Shown in pieces: positions 45,630 through 52,520 of a stretch of 64,000 nt of DNA; the first letter of the stretch is position 1, and the number at the start of each line of letters is the position of its first letter. A model generated the notes under the pieces. That model did not search any database. It was not told the DNA's origin and saw nothing but the letters and a program-made list of their open reading frames with translations. The stretch spans positions 124,001 through 188,000 of the forward strand of contig JBMNLX010000001.1 of assembly GCA_050953085.1 (NCBI GenBank), in the 5' to 3' direction. The translations under genes were made by a program, and so were the position numbers. This DNA comes from UBA3946 sp002385755 (GTDB lineage Bacteria; Bacillota_I; Bacilli_A; ML615J-28; CAG-698).

Positions 45630-45833
45630 ATGATAGATTATCAAAAAGCTGTAAAAGAGCTAAGAGACAAGTTGATTATGACTCAAATGGAGTTTGCTAT
45701 TTATTTAGGAGTTGCCTATCAATCTGTTAATAGATGGGAGGCAGGGACACACAAGCCAACCACAAAAATCAAAAGAAAAATTGTTGAATTATGCAGAGCA
45801 AACAACATAGAAGTTAAAGAGGTAAATGAATAA
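45630..45833 (+). CDS. XRE-family helix-turn-helix regulator, 67 residues
   Basis: A compact Cro/C1-type DNA-binding protein: KLIMTQMEFAIYLGVAYQSV followed by NRWEAGTHKP. The ATG at 45630 has GGAGG upstream. Its TAA overlaps the ATG of the methylase fragment (TAATG), so the two form an operon, a layout known from restriction-modification controllers and phage immunity regions. It is divergent from the rest of the element and may repress it. Confidence 0.85.
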   Translation: MIDYQKAVKELRDKLIMTQMEFAIYLGVAYQSVNRWEAGTHKPTTKIKRKIVELCRANNIEVKEVNE

Positions 45834-46243
45834 TGAAACCATTTGTAAAATGGGCTGGTGGGAAAGAACACGAGCTTCCAATAATAATACAAAATATGCC
45901 AAATGATATTAATAATTATATTGAACCTTTTCTTGGGGGAGGAGCATTATATTTTGCTATAAGTCAAAACGAAATAAATGGAAAGTTTTATGTTAATGAT
46001 TTTTCAAAAGAACTTATTCAATTATATAAAGAGATTTATGAGCAAGATTCTAACTTCTATAATGCTCTAATCGGGACTTGCATTTTTTATTTTATAATGA
46101 TAATCGCAAGGATTAAAGCTATGATAGGAATAAAGGAACCAATGGTCAGTTCGTGTATTTTATGGCGTTTTAGAATTAAACTTGACCAAATGACAATGAT
46201 TAAAAATAAAGTTAATAGTGAATACCATAAACCAAAGACATAA
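45833..46243 (+). pseudogene. Truncated D12-class adenine DNA methylase
   Basis: The first 80 residues are a typical Dam/D12-class N6-adenine methylase N-terminus: the FVKWAGGK SAM motif, YIEPFLGGGALYF and FYVNDFSKELIQLY. After about 46073 the frame becomes an unrelated basic and hydrophobic sequence that is antisense to the neighbouring gene. The catalytic DPPY motif and about 190 residues are missing, so no activity is expected. The break marks a deletion or recombination junction. Confidence 0.85.
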
Positions 46244-46653
46244 ATTAAAACCGCAATTGGTCCAGCAACACCGCACATATGACCACTAGCATTGATATGA
46301 CAAACAAAAGTAAAAAAGAAAATTCCTAAACCAGATAATAAATAAGTAAGATAGACAATTTTATCAAGCGAACTAACTTTAAAAATTATCGAAATGACAA
46401 ACCCCAGTAAATAACCAAAGACCGAAAATATGATTGCTAGTTTTCGTTCGGAAGCTCGCATGTCCCCTTTGATTATATGAAATTTCCTTTGAATGGGATA
46501 TGCTAATATCGGTAGTAACACTAAGGTAAATAAAGCTAAATACACAAAACCATCGCTAAAAGCTTTCTTTGTAAAATGCAAAATAAGGATTAACGTTAAC
46601 GCCAAAAATGGTGCCACCGTCATTACCCTAATAAATTTCGCAACTTTTTTCAT
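46087..46653 (-). CDS. PAP2-like membrane protein
   Basis: A 188-residue protein with six predicted membrane helices. HINASGHMCGVAGP near residue 120 resembles the PAP2 phosphatase SGH motif, but the usual KxxxxxxRP and SRxxxxxH motifs are not clear, so catalytic activity is uncertain. AAGAGGTGATAGGTT precedes the ATG. It is divergent from the XRE membrane regulator, and the ISLre2 element has inserted between them. Its 3' end adjoins the methylase truncation. Confidence 0.65.
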   Translation of the reverse strand: MKKVAKFIRVMTVAPFLALTLILILHFTKKAFSDGFVYLALFTLVLLPILAYPIQRKFHIIKGDMRASERKLAIIFSVFGYLLGFVISIIFKVSSLDKIVYLTYLLSGLGIFFFTFVCHINASGHMCGVAGPIAVLIYVFGLWYSLLTLFLIIVIWSSLILKRHKIHELTIGSFIPIIALILAIIIIK

Positions 46654-46783
46654 AAACCTATCACCTCTTATATTTGATTATACCTTGAAGCAAGTAAAAT
46701 ACCTATCTACTTCCATATTTGGCAAGTATACTATTGATTTTAAAAAAATATAGTTATTTTTTTTGACTCTACAATTAGTAGAA

Positions 46784-48449
46784 GGTAGTGTAAAATTTTA
46801 TTGGGTAAATACAGTATTAGTTAGGCTATAAATAGGCATCGATTTTTTTTAAGTGTTTTTAACTATACAACCATTTAGGTGAAACGATTTTATGTATGAA
46901 ATCCTTCATCTTGGCGTTGCTTGATTCCATGACCTTTAAATCGACGTTAAAGTCATAAAACCTTTTATGCATCTTGTATGCGGATTTGCTTCTGACTTGT
47001 TTTGCTTCTTCCGGAACCGGCTTTCGCCATTCAATGATATCTTCCGCTGTTAGTTCGTGAAGATTTGCTCTCATGATTGTTAACTGTATTAAGGCTTCCA
47101 AACTCGCTCTATTAAAGGCTTTAGGCCTTGACGTAAGACGCGATGCCAACACATGGGAGACGTGTCCTTCCATACTGCATGAGGTTTTGTATTCCGGATG
47201 AAGCTGGTTTTTGATGAATTTGAAATTATCGCATATGTACTTAACATGGGAGCGGAAGACTTCGGGACTACATTTATGATTCGGGCGCTTTTGGTAGAAA
47301 TTATTCGCGATTAGCTTGAATTTCCCCGCGTCGAGTTCCCCCAGATTATCGAAGAAGAAATTAATCATTTGACTGTCGCCGGAGAAAATCGTTGTTAGCC
47401 TTTTTCTCAGGTGGAATTTATCAAGTACTTGAATGACGTCAATATTTTCTGCTCTAAAACAGTCCCTTAGTATTGATGCGAAGTTGTTAATCCATTTAGC
47501 GCCATCACCGCTTACAAAAATCCGTTTTAAGTCTGATGTTTTAAAGCGTTTTAAGATGTAACCATAGATCCGATCACAAAAACTGCCTGTATCAACGTTT
47601 AAACCGCCAAAATAACGCTTATTTTCGAGTTCTTTGCGTTTGGAACGTAAAGTATCGGGAGAATGCCCAGTATGAAGCAAACCGAGATTGGCGAGAGCGT
47701 TTTTCTTGCGTTTCCCCTGAAATTGTTTTTCTTGAAGGTTACAGTGCGCTTCGTCAAGCTCAATGTAGACAGTTTCTTTTGCGAGATTACATCTTTCGAT
47801 CATTTCTTCAGTTCTGGGAATATCGTGAATTATCGGCTTAAAGCTTTTCAGTAAGTTGGATACCGTTTGTCTCGAGATCTCAACGTCGGTTAAAGCGTGT
47901 TTAGCGGCGAAAGAAGCATTTACTTCCACGGCCATTTGGGCTAACCTAAGCATGGCGCCCGCCGTAAGGCGTGAATATTTACCTATATCGCAAAACCTAT
48001 CGACGAAGAAGTAGTTTTCGTGTCCTTTGGATTTATTTAAGGCAACATAATATCGCCTTCTAAACCTAATGACGCCAAGGGAAGTAATAAGCGTTCGTTC
48101 TTTAAAACCGTGATTCTTATGAGTTGATTTCCATCGCTTACTTTCAAAGTATTGATTATCAATCGATTCAAGAAATTCGGTTATCGCTTGTCTTGCAAGC
48201 ACTTTGGCGAATTCTTCAAATCTGAATTCGATATTATAAATTTTAAATTTTCTAGAATCCCTCTTCAAATCTGTATTAGTTTGTGGTATACTATACATGG
48301 TGGGTCCTCCTCTGTATTGGGTTTGACGCTTAAATTATAGCGGAGACTCACCCTAAAGTAAAGATGAATCAATAAACTAATACAGAACATGGTGATTCTT
48401 TCACCATGTTTTTCATTTTTGTATTTACCCAAAACAATTTGACACTATC
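46784..48449 (-). mobile_element. Complete ISLre2-type insertion sequence, 1666 bp
   Basis: Imperfect terminal inverted repeats of 29 bp begin GGTAGTGT at the left (46784) and end ACACTATC at the right (48449); both contain TTGGGTAAATAC, inward of the ends, at 46801-46812 and 48421-48432. A 9-bp target duplication TTAGTAGAA flanks it at 46775-46783 and 48450-48458. It carries one transposase gene with an intact frame. Perfect target repeats and an intact gene suggest a recent insertion. Confidence 0.95.
46859..48298 (-). CDS. ISLre2/UPF0236-family transposase
   Basis: A 479-residue transposase. The family features visible are the TSLGVIRFRRRYY segment, an acidic candidate in YIELDEAHC, VSGDGAKWI and LDKFHLRKRL, and the C-terminal SMEGHVSHVLASRLTSRPKAF. 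GGAGG lies 7 bases before the ATG. The frame is intact. Base composition is richer in GC than the surrounding accessory DNA. Confidence 0.93.
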   Translation of the reverse strand: MYSIPQTNTDLKRDSRKFKIYNIEFRFEEFAKVLARQAITEFLESIDNQYFESKRWKSTHKNHGFKERTLITSLGVIRFRRRYYVALNKSKGHENYFFVDRFCDIGKYSRLTAGAMLRLAQMAVEVNASFAAKHALTDVEISRQTVSNLLKSFKPIIHDIPRTEEMIERCNLAKETVYIELDEAHCNLQEKQFQGKRKKNALANLGLLHTGHSPDTLRSKRKELENKRYFGGLNVDTGSFCDRIYGYILKRFKTSDLKRIFVSGDGAKWINNFASILRDCFRAENIDVIQVLDKFHLRKRLTTIFSGDSQMINFFFDNLGELDAGKFKLIANNFYQKRPNHKCSPEVFRSHVKYICDNFKFIKNQLHPEYKTSCSMEGHVSHVLASRLTSRPKAFNRASLEALIQLTIMRANLHELTAEDIIEWRKPVPEEAKQVRSKSAYKMHKRFYDFNVDLKVMESSNAKMKDFIHKIVSPKWLYS

Positions 48450-48465
48450 TTAGTAGAATTACTAT

Positions 48466-48494
48466 TTGCAATCATCTTCAAGGTATGATAAAAT
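48466..48494 (+). promoter_or_regulatory. Promoter of the XRE membrane regulator
   Basis: TTGCAA (48466-48471) and TAAAAT (48489-48494) are separated by 17 bp. The -35 box starts 8 bp after the IS target duplication, so the IS spared it. Confidence 0.6.
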
Positions 48495-48500
48495 AGGGTC

Positions 48501-49100
48501 ATGAAAAATGAAAATGAATTTATGCAAATGGTTGCTGATAATTTAATTTATTATCGCAAGTTGAACAATTTAACTCAACTAGAGTTATCTGAAAAGCTCA
48601 ATTATTCCGATAAATCAATATCAAAATGGGAAAGAAAAGAGGGATTACCGGATTTATATACTCTCTATTTAATCGCTGATTTATACGGAATTACAATTGA
48701 TCAACTTCTAGAAGAGCGCAAAGAACCACCTAAAGTGCAAAAACCAAAATTAAGAACATTGATATTACTTATTTCCATTGGCCTATGTTGGTTAATAGCA
48801 ACAATTGCTTTTGTATCACTGGCTTTAATTGAACCATATAATTATAAGATTTGGTTGCCTTTTATTTATGCTATTCCGGTATCAATGATTGTTGTCATTG
48901 TTTTCAGTAAAATATGGCATAAAAGATTACTTACTTTCCTGGCAACTTCCCTTCTTAATTGGACTGTACCTTTATCAGTCTTACTCTCAATTAACTATCA
49001 CCATTTATGGTTGTTATTTATCATTTCCATCCCAATGCAAATATTAATTATTCTTTGGTTTTATTTACGTAAACACTTAAAAAAGACACCACTTGATTAA
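48501..49100 (+). CDS. XRE regulator fused to a membrane domain
   Basis: A 199-residue protein. Residues 1-75 are an HTH of the XRE family (KLNNLTQLELSEKLNYSDKS, then ISKWERKEGLPD), followed by four predicted membrane helices (about 85-190). Such membrane-tethered repressors are common in Firmicutes, often next to the membrane protein they control, here perhaps the PAP2-like gene. The leader is very short. Base composition is AT-rich. Confidence 0.85.
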   Translation: MKNENEFMQMVADNLIYYRKLNNLTQLELSEKLNYSDKSISKWERKEGLPDLYTLYLIADLYGITIDQLLEERKEPPKVQKPKLRTLILLISIGLCWLIATIAFVSLALIEPYNYKIWLPFIYAIPVSMIVVIVFSKIWHKRLLTFLATSLLNWTVPLSVLLSINYHHLWLLFIISIPMQILIILWFYLRKHLKKTPLD

Positions 49101-49103
49101 CAA

Positions 49104-49140
49104 AGCCATTAGCATATTAAGCTAATGGCTCATTTTTTTT
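49104..49140 (+). terminator. Terminator of the XRE membrane regulator
   Basis: AGCCATTAGC pairs with GCTAATGGCT, followed by a run of T. It overlaps the last bases of the convergent sigF. Confidence 0.9.
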
Positions 49141-49726
49141 TGATTTTAGATAAAGCTAATTTTTCAAGTCGTGATACTTTTGTTTGTGTTAAATTTAACA
49201 TTTTCGCAATTTCTGACTGCGTATAACCTTTATAATACCTTAATAATATGATTTCTTGGCTTAAGCGATCAAGATGAAATATTAAATCATCATCGATTTT
49301 CGGTTTTTTATCGCTAATCGTATCAATTAGTTCTAAATCATCCGGTCCTTGATTAAGCGATATGATTTTTTCTTGATAACTCAAAGCGAGCATGATATTT
49401 TCTTTCGATGTTTGTAAATCCTCACTTAAAGTTTCCAGTGACTTATTTGTGTCAATCGTTTTTAACTTGCGAAAAAGGCGATACATTTCTTTGCTAAATT
49501 TAATTAATCGACAATTGCGCATTTCTTTCTTGATAGCCCCAACAATATAATAAGTAGCATAAGTCGTAAATAAAACCTTTTTGTTAGTATCATAATGTTT
49601 AGTTGCTTCATAAAGCCCCATAAGTCCTGCTTGAATTAAATCTTCTTGATCACAAAAATGGTAGTTTAAGCGCTTAACAAGTTTAATTACGTAATTGACA
49701 TTGTTGTAAAACAAGTCTTCGCTCAT
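49130..49726 (-). CDS. sigF: Forespore sigma factor SigF, short form
   Basis: A 198-residue sigma-70 family factor. Region 2 is CDQEDLIQAGLMGLYEATKH and TTYATYYIVGAIKKEM; region 4 is YKGYTQSEIAKMLNLTQTKV followed by SRLEK. It is assigned as SigF from its place directly after spoIIAB. It is about 55 residues shorter than the Bacillus protein, mainly at the N-terminus. The ATG at 49726 overlaps the spoIIAB stop (ATGA), so translation is coupled. Confidence 0.9.
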   Translation of the reverse strand: MSEDLFYNNVNYVIKLVKRLNYHFCDQEDLIQAGLMGLYEATKHYDTNKKVLFTTYATYYIVGAIKKEMRNCRLIKFSKEMYRLFRKLKTIDTNKSLETLSEDLQTSKENIMLALSYQEKIISLNQGPDDLELIDTISDKKPKIDDDLIFHLDRLSQEIILLRYYKGYTQSEIAKMLNLTQTKVSRLEKLALSKIKKK

Positions 49727-50145
49727 ATTTCTAAGCTTTTTGTACAAATAACGGTCGTACCGACATTAAGTTCGGAGATGACTTCAACTTCATCCGCGAA
49801 AATCTCCATAATCGTAAATCCGAGTCCAGCTCGTTCTTCGGTCAGTTTAGTGGTAAAGAGCGGTTCTCTTGCCTTCTCCACATTCTCAATTCCGATTCCT
49901 TCATCTTTAATCGTAATGGTTAAGGTTTGTCCTTCTAAGACAAATTCAAGGTACACTAATTTGGAATCATCTTGACCATAACCATGAACAATTGCATTCG
50001 TAACTGCTTCACTGACAATCGTTTTGACTTCATTAATCGTATTGAGGGTTAAATCTAAATCAACTAAAAAGCTAGATATCGCACCTCTTGCAAACGTCAC
50101 ATTGCGTAAATTCGCACTAAACTCCATTTTGACGATATTTTTCAT
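49723..50145 (-). CDS. spoIIAB: Anti-sigma F factor and SpoIIAA kinase
   Basis: A 140-residue GHKL-fold kinase. It has the N box EAVTNAIVHGY, the G1 box DEGIGI and the G2 region ERAGLGFTIM. It binds SigF and phosphorylates SpoIIAA. It shares one base with the end of spoIIAA and four with sigF. Confidence 0.96.
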   Translation of the reverse strand: MKNIVKMEFSANLRNVTFARGAISSFLVDLDLTLNTINEVKTIVSEAVTNAIVHGYGQDDSKLVYLEFVLEGQTLTITIKDEGIGIENVEKAREPLFTTKLTEERAGLGFTIMEIFADEVEVISELNVGTTVICTKSLEI

Positions 50146-50495
50146 TATGCCACCCCTATATATTCATTTACTTCATCTTCATCTTGTTTAATCAGACAAA
50201 TTTTACTTAAACCTGATAACATCACTAACCTTTTGATGCTTTCATTCATCGAGCACAATATGACCTCACCCCGTTCACGTTTGAGGCGATTATAACGACC
50301 AATGATAAACCCAACCCCACTACTGTCCATGAATTGCAATTTTTTAAAATTAAGAACTAGATATTTAATCATATACTTATCAATCAATTCAATAATTTTT
50401 ACTCTGATACTCTCCACATTATGTTGATCTAATTCCCCATCTAAGCGAACATATAATACATGTCTTTTAATAAACATTTCAGCTTTTAATGTCAT
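50145..50495 (-). CDS. spoIIAA: Anti-anti-sigma factor SpoIIAA
   Basis: A 116-residue STAS-domain protein. The phosphorylated serine is in MDSSGVGFI (near residue 58). It frees SigF from SpoIIAB in the forespore. It is the first gene of the spoIIA unit here, separated from dacF by a terminator, with possible 0A boxes upstream. Confidence 0.95.
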   Translation of the reverse strand: MTLKAEMFIKRHVLYVRLDGELDQHNVESIRVKIIELIDKYMIKYLVLNFKKLQFMDSSGVGFIIGRYNRLKRERGEVILCSMNESIKRLVMLSGLSKICLIKQDEDEVNEYIGVA

Positions 50496-50588
50496 TTCTT
50501 ACCACCCTTTCTTACTCCCTATTTTACAAAAGTCATTGATGATATGCAATCTCTTCCCCTAATATCCCTTGGATTTAGTCTTGAGGAC

Positions 50589-50596
50589 TTGTCAAA
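50589..50596 (+). promoter_or_regulatory. Possible Spo0A box upstream of spoIIAA
   Basis: TTGTCAAA matches the 0A box with the permitted A at the variable position. It lies about 95 bp before spoIIAA, in AT-rich DNA where chance matches are likely. Confidence 0.4.
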
Positions 50597-50711
50597 AAGA
50601 GTCGGAAAAGATTTCTTTTTTCCCGTTTACCTTTTAACTTGTAAAAGTTTTAGTTGTAAAAAGATAATGCTTTTGTAATGCTTTAATCATAAACTTATTG
50701 AAGTGCGAAAT

Positions 50712-50719
50712 TTGTCAAA
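50712..50719 (+). promoter_or_regulatory. Second possible Spo0A box upstream of spoIIAA
   Basis: A second TTGTCAAA, about 217 bp before spoIIAA, in the same orientation as the first. Confidence 0.3.
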
Positions 50720-50749
50720 AAAAGGGTTAATGCGAATTTTGCATTAACC
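50717..50749 (-). terminator. Terminator between dacF and spoIIAA
   Basis: GGTTAATGC pairs with GCATTAACC (50725-50733 with 50741-50749), followed on the minus strand by a run of U. It separates dacF from spoIIA. Confidence 0.85.
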
Positions 50750-50750
50750 T

Positions 50751-51899
50751 TTAGGCAACTAAAAAAATTTCTTTTAAGACTTCAAAGAAAACATCAATGA
50801 AACTTGCTTTTTTCACCGTTTCTGCGATTGATAGTTCGACGGTTTTATATAACCTGCCGTCATAATATAAATCTAAGGTCCCAACAATCCCTTCATGGCG
50901 TTTTAATTTCAAATTATCAATATTGACTTTAACAGTGATTGCTTTTAATTTTTCCCCTTTTGGTTTTAAGATATTTAAATCTTCGTTGATTACCACTTTA
51001 TAATGCATTGGTGTCGTTAAGACATCTTCAAAAGTGGCAATCGCATCGCCTTTTTTAAGATAGCGATATAAATCATAATTATTACATGCATAATTTAACA
51101 TGGCAACCGTATCTTCTGTACGAAGTTTAACCGAAGCACAACCCATCGCGACGGAAATAAAGCGAATATCATTCTTTTTGATAGTACATGTTAAACAATA
51201 TCCAGCATCATCTGTCCAGCCTGTCTTTAAGCCATCAACGCCTTCCATAAATTTAACGAGTTTATTCGTATTAACTAACCAAAAGCGTTTTTCCGGATTA
51301 TCTTCCCGAATGTAATCTTCATAAACAGACGTATATTCTAAGATTTTCGGATATTTATTGATTAAATGTGCTCCCATCATTGCCATATCACGGGCACAGG
51401 AATAGTGATTAGGGGTATCTAGTCCCATTGGATTGACAAAATTAGTATTCACTAATTCTAATTCTTTTGCTTTATCATTCATCATCTTGATGAAGTTGTC
51501 TAAACTTCCTCCAACAAAGACCGCTAAAGACACCGCTGCATCGTTCGCAGAATTGATGGCCACGGCTTTTAATAAATGATCAACGCTCATTCTTTCGTTG
51601 ACATCAAGGAAAATCGTCGTTCCTTCAATTCCTTTCGCAATTTCTGGCGTCGTCACCATATCATTGAGAGTAAATTTTCCCGCATCTAAGGCTTCCATCA
51701 CTAATATCATCGTCATAATCTTTGTCATACTGGCAGGTGCTAACCTATCAGTAGCATTTTTTTCATATATAATCCGTTGGGTTGAAGCTTCAATCAAACA
51801 AGCTCCTTTACTATTGACTGCAAGTTCGGCTTCCGCGTGTAATGATATCTTCATACTAAACAGGAAAATGACAATTAATAAAAAAAGGATTTTTTTCAT
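50751..51899 (-). CDS. dacF: D-alanyl-D-alanine carboxypeptidase (DacF type)
   Basis: A 382-residue penicillin-binding protein 5-like peptidase. It has a cleavable signal peptide, the SxxK motif in APASMTKIM, the SxN motif in INSANDAA and the KTG motif in LKTGWTDDAG, plus the C-terminal beta domain. It trims peptide side chains of cortex or wall. The Bacillus-like order dacF-spoIIAA-spoIIAB-sigF supports DacF. Confidence 0.93.
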   Translation of the reverse strand: MKKILFLLIVIFLFSMKISLHAEAELAVNSKGACLIEASTQRIIYEKNATDRLAPASMTKIMTMILVMEALDAGKFTLNDMVTTPEIAKGIEGTTIFLDVNERMSVDHLLKAVAINSANDAAVSLAVFVGGSLDNFIKMMNDKAKELELVNTNFVNPMGLDTPNHYSCARDMAMMGAHLINKYPKILEYTSVYEDYIREDNPEKRFWLVNTNKLVKFMEGVDGLKTGWTDDAGYCLTCTIKKNDIRFISVAMGCASVKLRTEDTVAMLNYACNNYDLYRYLKKGDAIATFEDVLTTPMHYKVVINEDLNILKPKGEKLKAITVKVNIDNLKLKRHEGIVGTLDLYYDGRLYKTVELSIAETVKKASFIDVFFEVLKEIFLVA

Positions 51900-51947
51900 G
51901 ACAAACTGACCTCTCTTATTAATATCATATAAATTATTCTAGAATTT

Positions 51948-52349
51948 ATGATAAATACTTATAAAAAAAAGGGGCATTCGCCTTCATATAATGGCAAACC
52001 AATATTCTACAAAATATATATTGATAACTCTCAAATATGGAAAATATCAAATGAGTATTTAACTAGAAGTAATTATGGATTATTTAACACATTCATATCT
52101 AAGCAAAGAGAAAATTTAGAAGGGTTTGATAAAATTGTCTTTAATATTATTTCTGCAATTAAAGGTGATAAAATTAGCGTCTCTTCTATAACTCCATATA
52201 GGCAACAAATATCACAACTATATCCAGAAATAGCTAATTTTGATTCTGAATTAAAAAATGCTCTTAAAAATATCAGAAGGAAAGGCCTTATAGAATATAT
52301 TGGTGATAACATATATAAAAAATCATATAAAAATTTTGTGATTGAATAA
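51948..52349 (+). CDS. Orphan DpnI-like winged-helix domain protein
   Basis: A 133-residue protein whose last 70 residues resemble the C-terminal winged helix of DpnI-type (Dam-replacing) endonucleases: KIVFNIISAIKGDKISV, then a helix ending QLYPEI, then LKNALKNIRRKGLIEYIG and a final YKK. In DpnI this domain reads methylated GATC. The N-terminal nuclease domain with its zinc motif is missing; residues 1-60 are unlike it. It may be a truncated nuclease or a free DNA-binding protein. A terminator follows. Confidence 0.6.
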   Translation: MINTYKKKGHSPSYNGKPIFYKIYIDNSQIWKISNEYLTRSNYGLFNTFISKQRENLEGFDKIVFNIISAIKGDKISVSSITPYRQQISQLYPEIANFDSELKNALKNIRRKGLIEYIGDNIYKKSYKNFVIE

Positions 52350-52355
52350 ATAATT

Positions 52356-52390
52356 GCACCTGAGATAGTATCAAAGGTGCTTTTTCTTTT
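52356..52390 (+). terminator. Terminator of the winged-helix gene
   Basis: GCACCT pairs with AGGTGC, followed by TTTTTCTTTT. Confidence 0.75.
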
Positions 52391-52395
52391 GAAAA

Positions 52396-52427
52396 CGAAA
52401 AAACTGCCTAGATTTTACTCTAGACAG
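52396..52427 (-). terminator. Terminator in minus direction downstream of recN
   Basis: CTGCCTAGA pairs with TCTAGACAG with one mismatch, followed on the minus strand by TTTTTTCG. It probably ends the dxs-recN transcript. Confidence 0.65.
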
Positions 52428-52520
52428 TTATCGTTCATATGTTGTGTGCACATTAAACGGCTTTTTTGGTTGTCAATAATGTGTGATTTTTTTGATGTCT
52501 TATCAAACTAACGCTTTTTA

